Part shown: positions 50,027 to 59,420 of the stretch, one piece after another
Layout: each line of letters starts with the position of its first letter
How positions within the stretch are numbered: the first letter of the stretch is position 1
NCBI GenBank assembly: GCA_021325655.1
Contig: JAJPGT010000052.1
Location: forward strand, 1 to 64,000
DNA length: 64,000 bases
Source: Pseudomonadota bacterium
Lineage (GTDB): Bacteria; Chloroflexota; UBA6077; JAJPGT01
Direction: 5' to 3'
Notes under the pieces: model-generated
The model's database searches: none
The model's input: the letters and a program-made list of their open reading frames with translations, nothing else
What the model was told of the DNA's origin: nothing
Made by a program: the position numbers and the translations under genes

Positions 50027-50791
50027 GTGGTCGGGTGGCTCCGACGAAAGAAGGCCAGAGACGAGCAGCCGGCGCCCAAGCCCGAACCGGAAGAGCGGCT
50101 CGTCAGCATCCACTTCACCGAGGCAGCACACCGCAAGCTGCTGGAGCTGCTGGAAGCCAGGGGCGCCTCCGAACGCGGGGCGCTGCGCATCATGGTGAAG
50201 AACCCCGGGCTGGGCCGCCCGGACTACGGCATGGCGCTGGAAGAGCAGGGCGAGCCGCGCCCGGACGACACGCTGATCCTGGTCGACGGCCTGCGGGTGC
50301 TGATCGACGAGCGCAGCATCCCAGAGGTAAACGAGGCGCTGGTCGACTTCGTCGACGATCCGCTGCGGCCCGGGTTCACTGTCGAGGCGCCGAGCCAGTA
50401 CGCCCCTCCCACCCCGCCGCCCTTGGCCCCGCCCCCGGACCTGGAGCTGGACCTCTCGGATCCCTTGGCTGCCGCGGTCCAGCACGTGATCGACCACCAG
50501 GTCAACCCGGCGATTGCCGCCCACGGCGGCCAGGTCACCCTGGTCGCGGTGCGGGATGCCACCGCCTACGTCCAGCTCAGCGGCGGCTGCCAGGGCTGCG
50601 CGATGGCGGCAGTAACGCTCAAACAAGGCGTCGAGCAGCTCATCCGCCATCTCGTGCCGCAGATCCGCGAGGTGGTGGACGTGACGGACCACTCCAGCGG
50701 GAGCAACCCGTACTTCACCGCCGCCAAGAGCGGCGCCCAGAGCCCGCTGGCCGAGGCGGCCGGCCCCTACTACCAGGCATCCAAAGGCTAG
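50027..50791 (+). CDS. NfuA-like iron-sulfur carrier (A-type-like plus NifU C-terminal domain)
   Basis: 254 residues, GTG start. After a basic Lys/Arg leader the N-terminal half is an A-type (HesB/IscA)-like fold (VSIHFTEAAHRKLLELLEARG ... VLIDERSIPEVNEALVDFVDD in part) that lacks the usual cysteines, as in E. coli NfuA. A Pro-rich linker (about 125-140) joins it to a NifU-like domain with the cluster-binding C-x2-C in LSGGCQGCAMAAVTLKQGVE. It should carry a [4Fe-4S] cluster to target proteins. The stop overlaps the next, convergent gene by 4 bp. Confidence 0.9.
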   Translation: MVGWLRRKKARDEQPAPKPEPEERLVSIHFTEAAHRKLLELLEARGASERGALRIMVKNPGLGRPDYGMALEEQGEPRPDDTLILVDGLRVLIDERSIPEVNEALVDFVDDPLRPGFTVEAPSQYAPPTPPPLAPPPDLELDLSDPLAAAVQHVIDHQVNPAIAAHGGQVTLVAVRDATAYVQLSGGCQGCAMAAVTLKQGVEQLIRHLVPQIREVVDVTDHSSGSNPYFTAAKSGAQSPLAEAAGPYYQASKG

Positions 50792-52065
50792 GAGCAGGCC
50801 TCCGGCGCCACCTGGACAGCCGGCGCGATGCTGCCGGGGCGGATGTCGAACGCCAGGCAGCGGTGGGACGCGCGCAGCGCCGCTTCGACCTGCTCGGGCG
50901 AATCGTCGCGGGCGAAGATGAAGCCCAGGTAGCGAGTGGCGCGCGGCAGGGGCACCACCGGCTGGCCACAGGGGATGCTGATCGTCACCTGCTCGATCCC
51001 GGGCACCGCTCGGGCCGCCTCCAGCCCATGGACCGCGTGCAGCGTCCCCTCGGCCGGGATCGGGATCATCATCACGCCCGCGGCGCGCCGCTCCCGCTGC
51101 GTCGAGGGGAGCTCCAGCCCGGCCGCGGCGCGCAGGATGATCTCCTCCAGCGACAGGTCGAAGTCGAAGCGGAGCGCCCGCGAGCACTGGCCGCCGATGG
51201 AGCGCGGCGCCACCTCCACGACCCACACCCCTGCGTCGTTCAGCCGCAGCTCGGCGTGGATCGGCCCCTGGCGCAGTCCGAGCGCCGCGGCGGCGCGGGC
51301 GGTGGTATCGGCGATCGCGGCCTGGGTGTCGGCCGGCAGGCGTGAGGGGGTGACGTAGATCGTCTCCTCGAAGTAGGGGCCGTCCAGCGGGTCCGGCTTG
51401 TCGAACAGCGCTAGCACCGCCAGCGCGCCGTCCCGCAGCAGCCCTTCCAGCGCCACCTCGCGCCCAGGGATGAACCCCTCCACCAGCACCTGGCGCGCCG
51501 CCGGATCGTCCGGCTCCAGGTCCGCCTCGCGGAGGATCTCCAGGACCTGGTGGAAGGCGGCGACGAACTGCTCCGGGGTGTCGGCGCGGATGACGCCACG
51601 GCTGGCGGAGAGCGACAGCGGCTTGACCACGCCCGGGTAGGGCAGGCGCCGGGCGGCCTGCCAGGGGTCCTCGTCGACGCCGACCAGCTCGAAGGGCGGG
51701 CAAGGCAGGTCCGTCTCGGAGAGGATCAGGCGCATGACGTCCTTGTAGCGCGCCGCCTTGACCGACTCCGCGCTGTTGTGCGGGAGCCCGAGCGCCTCCG
51801 AGGCCAGCGCCGCGGTGACCACCGTGTCGTCGTCCACCCCGACGATGGCGTCGAGCGGGTACTCGCGGTGGAACGCGACGATCTGCTGCGCGGCGCGGCG
51901 GGGATGGCGCAGGTCCAGCGCGACGGTGGCGCCCGGGGTGAGCGGCGCCAGGAGCTGCTCGCGCTCCGTCCCAACGGTCACCTGCACCCCGAGCCGCGCC
52001 GCGGCGCTCAGGAAGGCCTCAGCCCGGTAGGTGTGGGTCGTCATCAGGAGCAGGATGCGGGGCAC
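50788..52065 (-). CDS. ATP-grasp enzyme (carboxylate-amine ligase type)
   Basis: 425 residues. The ATP-grasp fold shows RYKDVMRLILSETDLPCPPFE, then YPGVVKPLSLSASRGVIRA, VEGFIPGREVALEGLL and HAELRLNDAGVWVVEVAPR, ending in a metal-binding ARSIGG-like loop (PRSIGGQCSRAL). This pattern belongs to the L-amino-acid ligase/biotin-carboxylase-like group. It would join an amine to a carboxylate using ATP. No partner gene is close enough to name the substrate. Confidence 0.87.
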   Translation of the reverse strand: MPRILLLMTTHTYRAEAFLSAAARLGVQVTVGTEREQLLAPLTPGATVALDLRHPRRAAQQIVAFHREYPLDAIVGVDDDTVVTAALASEALGLPHNSAESVKAARYKDVMRLILSETDLPCPPFELVGVDEDPWQAARRLPYPGVVKPLSLSASRGVIRADTPEQFVAAFHQVLEILREADLEPDDPAARQVLVEGFIPGREVALEGLLRDGALAVLALFDKPDPLDGPYFEETIYVTPSRLPADTQAAIADTTARAAAALGLRQGPIHAELRLNDAGVWVVEVAPRSIGGQCSRALRFDFDLSLEEIILRAAAGLELPSTQRERRAAGVMMIPIPAEGTLHAVHGLEAARAVPGIEQVTISIPCGQPVVPLPRATRYLGFIFARDDSPEQVEAALRASHRCLAFDIRPGSIAPAVQVAPEACS

Positions 52066-52340
52066 GGTCCGACCAGCGCGGCCCTCCAGGGGCCCGAAAG
52101 GATTCTACTCACCGCGCTTCGCGATCGCCGCGACGGCGTCGCTGGCATGCTGGTCGAGCCAGGCGGCGACCTCCGCGGGCACCCTGGCCTTCGCCGTCCG
52201 GATCCTGCACCTGATGTGGGTGGCTGGCCAGGCGGCTCGGCAGCACTTCCTCTCTGCTCCCTGAAGCGCCTGGCCAGGCCGAAGCGGGTGGTGGAGCCGA
52301 TTCGCGCCACAGCAAGGAAGTGGCCGCGGGCGGGTGCGAG
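52066..52340. other. Short gap with a possible gene remnant
   Basis: About 275 nt between two minus-strand genes. On the minus strand a frame ending at 52105 reads RVPAEVAAWLDQHASDAVAAI before KRGE and a stop; it looks protein-like but has no good start and no recognised family, so it may be a remnant. Nothing else can be supported. Confidence 0.3.
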
Positions 52341-53393
52341 TCACACGGTGGCCAGGGCCTCTTTGGCCAGCAGCTCCCGAACCCGCGGGATCACTTCGGT
52401 GCCGTACAGCTCGATCGATGTCATCAGCCGCTCGTGCGGAAGTGTTCCGGCGGAGTACTTGAGGCTGAAGCGATCCGCGCCGAGCACCCGCACCGTGCGG
52501 GCGATCTTGCGGGCAACCGTCTCCGGCGAGCCGACATGCCAGGCACCCGCGGCCACGTCTGCCTCGAACCGGGCACGGGTGAACGGCGGCCAGCCTCGCT
52601 CGCGCCCAATACGGTTCCACATGGCCTGCACGTGCGGCCATAGCACCTCCACCGCATCCTCGTCGGTCTCGGCGATGAACCCGGGCGAATGCACTGCCAC
52701 CGGGAGCGGTTCCTGGCCGAGCTGGCGGAGCACGGCGTGATAGAGGTCGACGAACGGGACGAACCGGGCTGGGTCACCCCCGATGATCGCCAGCACCAGC
52801 GGGAAGCCGTAGCGCGCCGCCCGCACGACCGATTCCGGGCTGCCGCCGACGCCAACCCAGGTGCGGATGTGCCCGCTCTCCGTCTTGGGATACACGTGCT
52901 GGTCCCGCAGCGCGGCGCGGACCGTGCCCTCCCAGGTTACGGCCTGCTCGGTGAGCAGCCGGGCCATCAGGTCGAGCTTCTCGGCGAATAGCCGGTCGTA
53001 GTCAGCGAGGTCGTAACCAAACAGCGGGAAGGACTCGGTGAATGAGCCGCGCCCGAGGATGATCTCGGCCCGGCCGCGCGAGAGCGCATCGAGCGTGGCG
53101 AACCGCTCGAACACCCGCACCGGGTCGTCGGTGCTCAGCACGGTGACCGCGCTCCCGAGGCCGATGCGCTCGGTCCGGCTCGCGATGGCGGCCAGCACGA
53201 CTTCGGGCGCAGAGATCGCGAAGTCATCGCGATGATGCTCCCCGACCCCAAAGACGTCGATGCCGAGCCGGTCGGCGAGCACCGCCTCCTCGACGACGTT
53301 GCGGATTACCTGGGCCTGCGAAAGGCGCGTCCCGGCGGCGTCGACCGTCACGTCGCCAAAGGTGTCCAGTCCGAATTCGATCTTCTTGGTCAT
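52341..53393 (-). CDS. LLM-class flavin-dependent oxidoreductase
   Basis: 350 residues, TIM-barrel luciferase-like monooxygenase. Marks are IEFGLDTFGDV, VFGVGEHHRDDFAISAPEVVLAA in part, SRTERIGLGSAVTVLSTDDPVRVFE in part, and LSRGRAEIILGRGSFTESFPLFG. HVGSPETVARKIARTV near the end is the usual C-terminal motif. It binds FMN or F420; with no signature for either, the cofactor is not fixed. The ATG overlaps the stop of a small open frame on the same strand. Confidence 0.9.
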   Translation of the reverse strand: MTKKIEFGLDTFGDVTVDAAGTRLSQAQVIRNVVEEAVLADRLGIDVFGVGEHHRDDFAISAPEVVLAAIASRTERIGLGSAVTVLSTDDPVRVFERFATLDALSRGRAEIILGRGSFTESFPLFGYDLADYDRLFAEKLDLMARLLTEQAVTWEGTVRAALRDQHVYPKTESGHIRTWVGVGGSPESVVRAARYGFPLVLAIIGGDPARFVPFVDLYHAVLRQLGQEPLPVAVHSPGFIAETDEDAVEVLWPHVQAMWNRIGRERGWPPFTRARFEADVAAGAWHVGSPETVARKIARTVRVLGADRFSLKYSAGTLPHERLMTSIELYGTEVIPRVRELLAKEALATV

Positions 53394-53841
53394 GCGCGAT
53401 CGTTGCTCCAGGGGGCCGAATCGCGGGCCCGATGAGTGCCTTTGCTAATTGCTAACACACAGAGCGTCGTCTTTCTTCCCGAATGGATTTGCTCTGGCTC
53501 TGGAGTTGAAGCGAGGCAATCTATGACGTTGCCTGGGATATAGCTCCATACCTTACGTGAGGGAGTCGCCGGGATCGGCGCGGCTGCTTCCTCCTGGGGC
53601 GGGGCGGCCGCCTCGAGCGTCAACATGGAGGCACCTGTGGGCGGAGAGCGCTGGCGCGTCACCCCTTCGGTCTACCGCCAGCAGGCCGGGGTGAAGGGGA
53701 GGTTTATGTAGCAATGGTGCGCGGCGCGGCCGAGCGCGTATCGTTCCATACAGAGCAGACCACACGCGGCGCGGCAGTGGCCACATGGCCGATGATCCTG
53801 CTTGGGAGAGACGCCGCCACGCGCCGGCCCGGGAGAGAGCC
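53394..53841. other. Intergenic region upstream of the LLM and ankyrin genes
   Basis: About 450 nt. A small minus-strand frame (ATG at 53626, stop 53390, 78 codons) overlaps the LLM start as ATGA but has no family match and only a poor ribosome site. A tandem TTGCTAATTGCTAA lies at 53442-53455, in a locally AT-rich stretch that fits a promoter or operator region. No other feature can be supported. Confidence 0.35.
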
Positions 53842-54510
53842 GTGAGTCGGAACGAGGAACTGTTCGAGGCGATCCAGGCCGGCCAGGCGCCCCGGGTGCG
53901 GGCGCTGCTCGACCAGGATTCCACGCTTGCCAATGCCCGGAACGTGGTGGACGTCTCCGCCCTCGCCATCGCCGCCTATTGGGGCCAGTCGGAGATCGTC
54001 GATCTACTGCTCGCCCGGGGTGCGGAGATGGACGTCTTCACCGCCGCCGCGCTGGGCGACGTAGAGCGGGTGCGGGCCTTCCTGCTCAAGCAGCCAGACC
54101 TGGTGAGCAGCTACAGCCCGGATGGCTGGACCCCGCTGCACTTGGCGGCGCACTTCGGCCAGGCGCGGGTCGCCTCACTCTTGCTGATCTATGGGGCTGA
54201 GGTCAACGCCCGCTCGCGCAACGGGCTCGCCAATACCGCTCTGCACGCCGCGCTCGCCGGCCGGCGGCACGAGGTTGCGGCGCTGCTCCTGGCGCATGGC
54301 GCCGATCCGCGGGCGACGCAGCGGGGCGGCTGGACCCCACTGCACCAGGCGGCGGACCACGGCGACCGGGCGCTGATCGAGGCGCTGCTGGCGCGCGGGG
54401 CGGAGGTGAACGCCCGCAACGACGAGGGGCAGACGCCGCTGGCGCTGGCCCTGGCCAGGGGCCACCAGGAGGCAGCCACGCTGCTCCGGGCCCACGGCGC
54501 TATGGTATAG
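53842..54510 (+). CDS. Ankyrin-repeat protein
   Basis: 222 residues from a GTG at 53842 with GGGAGAGAG just upstream; 19 unlike residues are open further upstream. Five to six ankyrin repeats fill the protein: SALAIAAYWGQSEIVDLLLA, TPLHLAAHFGQARVASLLLI, TALHAALAGRRHEVAALLLA, TPLHQAADHGDRALIEALLA and TPLALALARGHQEAATLLRA. They are protein-binding scaffolds. No signal or enzyme domain is seen. Its partner is unknown. Confidence 0.92.
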   Translation: MSRNEELFEAIQAGQAPRVRALLDQDSTLANARNVVDVSALAIAAYWGQSEIVDLLLARGAEMDVFTAAALGDVERVRAFLLKQPDLVSSYSPDGWTPLHLAAHFGQARVASLLLIYGAEVNARSRNGLANTALHAALAGRRHEVAALLLAHGADPRATQRGGWTPLHQAADHGDRALIEALLARGAEVNARNDEGQTPLALALARGHQEAATLLRAHGAMV

Positions 54511-54799
54511 CCTGGCAGCGCCCATCGCGTCGCGCCCGAGTAACGCGTGAAGTGGTTGTAGGCCAGGCGTGAGAGGCGGGCGATGGCCAGGCTGAACACG
54601 GGCTCGGCGTTGTTGCGCAGCGCCTCGCCGCTGCCCAGGTTCGTGGGCGGCCAGGCCGAGGCGGCCATCGACCCCTCGTCGACCGCCCGGCCCCGGGTCC
54701 CGGGTGTAGAAGGCATCCTGGGCGCGCATCGCCCCCAGCGACCGGAGTCGTCGCCCGCGCGGCTGAGGCGCGTCAAGCCCATGGCTAATATAGTTTCTC

Positions 54800-55480
54800 G
54801 TGGAGATGGACCGGACCGTGAGCGTGGCAGGGCTGGTGGCTGGCTGGGCGGTGCTCGGCTGGCTCGTTGGCGCCCTGGCGGCCCGCTTCACCTGTCGATT
54901 GCTGGAGCGCGACGCTCCCGAGGCGGCCTGTCCGGCATCCATTCGGGGACTCGGCCCGCTTGGCACCGACCCGCTGCTGCAAGGCCTGATCGCCCTGGCC
55001 TGGGCGGTGCTGGCCGTTGCGCATGGCCCGGGCCTGCCGCTGCTGGTGTACAGCCTCTCCGCCCTGGCGCTGGCGCTGGTGCTCGTGATCGACGCTCGGA
55101 CCCGCTTCGTGTACGACGTGGTCGTGTACCCGGCGATCGCCGCCGCCGCGGTCCTGACCCCGCTCGCCAGCGGGCAGCCGTTCTGGAGCGGCCTCGCCGG
55201 CGCGGCGGTTGGGGCGGCGCTGCTGCTGCTGCTCCAGCGCCTCGGGCGGCGGCTGTATTCGGGGCAGGAGGCGATCGCCAGCGGAGACATCTCGATCGCG
55301 GCGCTGGTGGGCGCGGCTAGCGGGCTTTCGTGGGTGCTGCCGGCGCTGCTGCTGGGGGTGATCCTGGGCGGAGTGATCGCGGCCGGGATCGCCGTTGCGC
55401 GCCGCTCCACCGCGGGGACGATGGCCTACGGCCCGGGCCTGTGTCTCGGCGCCCTGCTCGTGCTGACCCGGGTGTCGTAA
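54800..55480 (+). CDS. Prepilin-peptidase-like (A24) membrane protein
   Basis: 226 residues with about seven membrane helices. The two active-site aspartates of type IV prepilin peptidases are recognisable: one in VIDARTRFVYD, the other in AIASGDISIAALVGA (GxGD-like, here SGD), and a later AYGPGLCLGALLVL corresponds to the conserved PFGP. The N-terminal cysteine/methyltransferase domain is missing, so it is a peptidase-only form. It would cut leader peptides of pilin-like proteins. No pilin gene lies nearby; the CpaE-like ATPases at 3221-5765 may belong to the same machinery. Confidence 0.75.
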   Translation: MEMDRTVSVAGLVAGWAVLGWLVGALAARFTCRLLERDAPEAACPASIRGLGPLGTDPLLQGLIALAWAVLAVAHGPGLPLLVYSLSALALALVLVIDARTRFVYDVVVYPAIAAAAVLTPLASGQPFWSGLAGAAVGAALLLLLQRLGRRLYSGQEAIASGDISIAALVGAASGLSWVLPALLLGVILGGVIAAGIAVARRSTAGTMAYGPGLCLGALLVLTRVS

Positions 55481-55520
55481 TCCTGTCCGGCGCGCCGCGC
55501 TCTGGTATCATCCCGGCCCG

Positions 55521-56054
55521 ATGGTCCGTCTGAACTTCTGCCCGCGCTGTGGCGGACGCCTGGCCTCAGGCCGCCCGACGCCACACGAGCCTGAGCGGCT
55601 AGTCTGCGCGCAGTGCGGTCGGATCCACTACCTGAACTCGAAGGTCTGCGGCGGGGTGCTGCTGGTCCGCGATGGGCGGGCGCTGCTGGCGCAGCGGGGG
55701 GTGGAGCCGCGGCGGCACTACTGGGACATTCCGGGCGGGTTCCTGGAGCCTGGTGAGCACCCGAGCGAGGGAGCGATCCGCGAGGCGCGCGAAGAGCTGG
55801 GCGTGGAGGTGCAGCTCGGGCCACTGCTCGGGATGTTCATGGATACGTACGAGACGACGGACGGCTTGGAGCACACGCTGAGCGTCTACTACCTGGTCGA
55901 GTGCTTCAGCGGCGAGCCACGGCCGGACGACGACGTGGAGGCGCTGGCCTGGTTCACCCCGGAGGAGGTGCCGGCCGAGCTGGCGTTCCCCCACCTGCGC
56001 CGCGTGATCGACGCCTGGCGCACTCCGAACCTGGATCCCGGGAGGGTGCGATGA
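55521..56054 (+). CDS. Nudix hydrolase with N-terminal zinc ribbon
   Basis: 177 residues. A zinc ribbon (FCPRCGGRL ... VCAQCGRIHYLN) precedes the Nudix domain; the Nudix box is GGFLEPGEHPSEGAIREARE then ELGV, complete. The ribbon-plus-Nudix form is shared with NADH-pyrophosphatase-like (NudC) and ADP-ribose-type enzymes. It hydrolyses a nucleoside-diphosphate derivative; which one is not clear. Its stop overlaps the next small gene as ATGA. Confidence 0.93.
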   Translation: MVRLNFCPRCGGRLASGRPTPHEPERLVCAQCGRIHYLNSKVCGGVLLVRDGRALLAQRGVEPRRHYWDIPGGFLEPGEHPSEGAIREAREELGVEVQLGPLLGMFMDTYETTDGLEHTLSVYYLVECFSGEPRPDDDVEALAWFTPEEVPAELAFPHLRRVIDAWRTPNLDPGRVR

Positions 56055-56239
56055 TGGAGTCGGAGCCGCAAGCGGCACCCACGGTCGAGGAAGCGGACGC
56101 CGGGGAGGAGCTGGAGTCGCGCGAGCTGCTACTCATGCTCGCGGTGCTGGCGGGGCTGCTCGTCGTCGCCGCGATCGTCTTCCTGCTCGTGCCTACCTCG
56201 TGGATCGGGGCGAGGGTAGAGGTCATCATCCACCAGTAG
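56051..56239 (+). CDS. Small single-pass membrane protein
   Basis: 62 residues; GGAGGG lies 4 nt before the ATG, and the start overlaps the Nudix stop, so the two are co-translated. An acidic N-terminal half (EEADAGEELESREL) is followed by one membrane helix, LLLMLAVLAGLLVVAAIVFL, and a short tail. No family recognised. It may anchor or partner the Nudix enzyme. Confidence 0.7.
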   Translation: MMESEPQAAPTVEEADAGEELESRELLLMLAVLAGLLVVAAIVFLLVPTSWIGARVEVIIHQ

Positions 56240-56264
56240 CGCCCGCGCGGCCGAGCCCGGGGGC

Positions 56265-56972
56265 CTACGGCTCCTCGTCCACCTCGTAGCGAGGCACGAC
56301 CGCGAGCTGGTTGCGCACCTCCACCACGCCGGGCAGTCGCTGCGCCGCCAGCCCGATGGCCGCGCGCTCCTGCTCGTTCTCCACGAGCCCGCGCAGCACT
56401 ACCACCCCGTTCGTCGTCTCCACCTGGATCCGCTCCACCTTGGCCCACGGCTCCTTGCGCAGATGGTCGATCAGCGCGCGGCTGATCTCCCGATCGCTCA
56501 GCGGGCCGCGCTCGCGTGGCGACCGGTCCGAGCGCTGGATCAGCGCTTTGAGCACATCGGAGCGAGTGACGATCCCGACGAGCCGGCCATCGTCCAGCAC
56601 CGGGACGCGCTTGATGCGCTTTTCGGTCATCAGGTTGGCGATCTCGGAGACCGGCGTGCCAGGGTTGCAGGTCACCACCTCACGGGTCATCACGTGCTCG
56701 GCGGTCAGGCCGTGCGCTTTGCGGTACTCCTCGGCCAGCTTGGCGTGGTCTTCGAAGAGCTGCTGGAACAGGTAGGCCATGCTGGTGCGGGGCCGCTGCG
56801 CCCGCTCGCGCAGGATGAGGTCGCCCTCGCTGACGATCCCCACCAGCTCGCCACGATCCAGCACTGGCACGCCGCTGACGCGGTGCTCGAGCAGGAGCCG
56901 AATGATCTGTTCGACCGGCGTCTCGGGCGCGACGAAGACGACCTCGCGCGTCATGACGTCCCTGGCACGCAC
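56265..56972 (-). CDS. CBS-pair and BON-domain protein
   Basis: 235 residues from a GTG at 56972 with GGGGAGG 5 nt upstream; the frame is open to 57026. Two CBS domains (VRARDVMTREVVFVAPETPV, then LTAEHVMTREVVTCNPGTPV) form one Bateman module that binds adenine nucleotides. After about residue 155 a BON domain follows (SRALIDHLRKEPWAKVERIQ ... GVVVLRGLVENEQERAAIGL). Such fusions are common stress-linked proteins of unknown role. It is convergent with the small membrane-protein gene. Confidence 0.92.
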   Translation of the reverse strand: MRARDVMTREVVFVAPETPVEQIIRLLLEHRVSGVPVLDRGELVGIVSEGDLILRERAQRPRTSMAYLFQQLFEDHAKLAEEYRKAHGLTAEHVMTREVVTCNPGTPVSEIANLMTEKRIKRVPVLDDGRLVGIVTRSDVLKALIQRSDRSPRERGPLSDREISRALIDHLRKEPWAKVERIQVETTNGVVVLRGLVENEQERAAIGLAAQRLPGVVEVRNQLAVVPRYEVDEEP

Positions 56973-57066
56973 TTGCGCCTCCCCGGGTGGCGATTGTAGC
57001 ACTGACGGACTGTAGCACGGCTCCACGCCACTACCCGTCCAGAGGTCGTCTCGAGGCCGCGAGAGG

Positions 57067-58776
57067 TTAGTCGTGGATGACGACCGGCGTCCCCTCGGGC
57101 GCCCAGTCGTAGACGAATTTCGCGTTCTCGTCGGTCAGGCTAACGCAGCCGGCGCTCCCGGGCCGGCCGAACACGTGCCGCCAGTAGGCCCCGTGGATGG
57201 TGTAGTCGCCGTAGAAGGCGAGCACCCAGTGGACGTCGGGAATATCGTAGTAGCTGCCACTGGGATTGCGGCCGCGGAAGCGCGCCTGGGCCATCTTGTA
57301 CTGCACCGCGAACTGGCCGACCGGCGTCTCGGCGCCACGCACGCCAGTGGCCACCGGGAAGGTGCGGATGAGCTGCCCGCTCTGCCAGAGGTACATCGTC
57401 TGCTTGCTTAGGCTCACCTCGATCCGCTTGTCGAGCTGGGTGGTGAAGGCGATCTGCGTGTCAGCCTGCAGATATGCGCCGGAGACGGCGCGGGCGCCGC
57501 TCGGGCCGCCGCGTACTGTCATCGTCACCCGGGTGTCATAGGGAAAGCCCTGCTCGGGGACAAAACGGAGTGTCGCCGGATCCGGCCACTCGAAGTGGCC
57601 CGGGGTCGGCGGGTCCACGCTCACCGCCGCCTCCGCGGCGGCGCGGTCGGCGACCGGCTCCGAGAACGTCACGCTCGGGGCGGTCGTGATCGGCTGGCGC
57701 GCGTCGGAGCCGGCGGCGGGACTCGTCGCCACGATCTGCAACGCGGGGGGAGTCCGTAGCGCGAAGCTCACCGGCTGCTGCAGTCGCTCTCCGTCGCGGC
57801 TCTGGGCCCGGGTGATCGTGGCGGTGTACTGCTGTCCCTGCACGTACTCGTCCAGGTCCAGGTAGGCCACCCTCGGGTCCTTTGCGTCCAGCGTCCAGTG
57901 GGAGCGGACCGGCGGGCTGATTGTCCCATCCACGCTGGCGAGGGGCGTGTTCCAATGGATGGCCACCCGCTGCTGGCCGGGGCGCAGGGTCACCGGATCG
58001 GCCGGCACGCTTGGATGCGGGAAAACGGGCGCGACGACCTTCAGGGTATATGGATGCTGAAGCGGCACGCCGTTGGCCCCGATCCCGCTCTGGATCGTCA
58101 ACTGATACTCCTGGCCTTCCTTCACGGCAGGCAGGCGGAGCGTGCCGACGGATGGGTTGCGCGGGTCGAGCTGCACCTGGACGGGGGCCGGCGGAGTGGC
58201 GGTGGCGTCTACCTGCCGCATTGGCGTGCTCCATTGCAGCTCGATCGACTCGCCAGCGTGGAGTGCTACAGGCTTCGCCGGCAGCTCGGGGCGTGGCGAC
58301 AGGGCGGAGGAGAACTCCACCCGCTGCTCGATCGGCACCTCGCGCGGCCAGGGCAGCGGGAATGCGGCCTGCTGGCCGGTGGCGCGCAGAACCAACGTGT
58401 AGCGGGCGTCGGGGATGATCGGGCTGGAGCCGTCGTCGCCGAGCAGCGGCCCGGAAGCGTTTCCCGAGCGGGCGTCGCTGGGCTGCAGCGCGACGTGTAC
58501 CGGGATCGGCTGCGGTGGCCCCCAGGCGCCATCCTCGCCGAGCGTCGAGCGGGTCAGCTCGGCGGCGGTGAGCCTGGCGCCCGAGCCAGCCAGCGTTACG
58601 ACAATTGGGGTGCCCGGGGCAAGATCCCGGGCGCCCGCGGGCACGCTCACCGACAGAGACGGCGCGGTGAGGGAGTCCTGCCAGAGCTTGTACCCAACGG
58701 CATACCCAGAACCAGCAAGCAGAAGCAGGCCGGCCAGGCCCCAGCGAATACGCGCAGCGGTGAACAACGCGGACAT
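57067..58776 (-). CDS. L,D-transpeptidase with Ig-like domains
   Basis: 569 residues. An N-terminal membrane helix (WGLAGLLLLAGSGYAVGYKLW in part) anchors it outside. Residues about 45-430 are three to four Ig-like beta domains with a Pro-rich texture. From about 445 comes the YkuD domain: DKRIEVSLSKQTMYLW, then the catalytic part with histidine in YTIHGAYWRHVFG and cysteine in GSAGCVSLTDENAKFVY. It cross-links peptidoglycan by 3-3 bonds or attaches proteins to it. Confidence 0.93.
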   Translation of the reverse strand: MSALFTAARIRWGLAGLLLLAGSGYAVGYKLWQDSLTAPSLSVSVPAGARDLAPGTPIVVTLAGSGARLTAAELTRSTLGEDGAWGPPQPIPVHVALQPSDARSGNASGPLLGDDGSSPIIPDARYTLVLRATGQQAAFPLPWPREVPIEQRVEFSSALSPRPELPAKPVALHAGESIELQWSTPMRQVDATATPPAPVQVQLDPRNPSVGTLRLPAVKEGQEYQLTIQSGIGANGVPLQHPYTLKVVAPVFPHPSVPADPVTLRPGQQRVAIHWNTPLASVDGTISPPVRSHWTLDAKDPRVAYLDLDEYVQGQQYTATITRAQSRDGERLQQPVSFALRTPPALQIVATSPAAGSDARQPITTAPSVTFSEPVADRAAAEAAVSVDPPTPGHFEWPDPATLRFVPEQGFPYDTRVTMTVRGGPSGARAVSGAYLQADTQIAFTTQLDKRIEVSLSKQTMYLWQSGQLIRTFPVATGVRGAETPVGQFAVQYKMAQARFRGRNPSGSYYDIPDVHWVLAFYGDYTIHGAYWRHVFGRPGSAGCVSLTDENAKFVYDWAPEGTPVVIHD

Positions 58777-58865
58777 GCCTGCACGCCCCCGAGAACGGCA
58801 AACCTGGAAGGTCCGCGACTCCAGATGCAGATTTCATACCGGCCCGCTCAGAGACGCGCGGCGGG

Positions 58866-59390
58866 TCAGCGCCAGCGTTCCAGCTCGCCGCGGGTATAGA
58901 GCGCCCGCAGCTCCAGGCCAGCCGCCGCCAGCGCCGCGGCTGCCCCCTCTTCGCGGTCGACGACCGCGAGCACGCCCAGCACCGTGGCGCCCGCGGCCTG
59001 CAGCCGCCGTGCCGCCTGGACCGCCTGGCCCCCGGTGGTCAGGACATCTTCGATCAGGGTGACGCACTCGCCCGGTTGGAGCACACCCTCGATCTCGCGC
59101 CCCGTCCCATACTCCTTGCCCGCGCGGCGGACGATGACGAACGGGAGCCGGCTCTGGAGCGACACGGCCGCGGCGAGCGCCACCGCGCCCAGCTCCGGGC
59201 CGGCCAAGCGCTGGGTGCCCTGGTACAGCCGCGCCGCGAGCTGCTCGGCGATCGGCCCGAGCAGCGCTGGGTCTGTCTCGAACAGATACTTGTCGAAGTA
59301 GTAGCGGCTCCGCCGGCCGGATGAGAGGAGGAAATCGCCCTCCAGGTAGGCCGCCCGGACCAGCGCCCGGCCCAGCGTATCGTGGTCCAC
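58866..59390 (-). CDS. pyrE: Orotate phosphoribosyltransferase
   Basis: 174 residues from a GTG at 59390. The PRPP loop is LIEDVLTTGGQAVQAA, and GDFLLSSGRRSRYYFDKYLFE is the orotate-binding start. PyrE makes OMP from orotate and PRPP in pyrimidine synthesis. A TATAAT on the minus strand (59426-59421) lies about 30 nt upstream. It stands alone, with no other pyr gene in the window. Confidence 0.93.
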   Translation of the reverse strand: MDHDTLGRALVRAAYLEGDFLLSSGRRSRYYFDKYLFETDPALLGPIAEQLAARLYQGTQRLAGPELGAVALAAAVSLQSRLPFVIVRRAGKEYGTGREIEGVLQPGECVTLIEDVLTTGGQAVQAARRLQAAGATVLGVLAVVDREEGAAAALAAAGLELRALYTRGELERWR

Positions 59391-59420
59391 CGGCTCTCTC
59401 CCATCCCAACAGTCCGGCGG

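Noticed and set aside
49607-51703. 698-codon minus-strand frame over CMD, NfuA-like and ATP-grasp genes
   Set aside because: Overlaps three recognised genes in other frames; no coherent domain.
54511-54799. Minus-strand frame with NNAEPVFSLAIARLSRLAYN near 54600
   Set aside because: It looks partly protein-like but runs into the ankyrin gene on the other strand, has no start site of quality and no family match.
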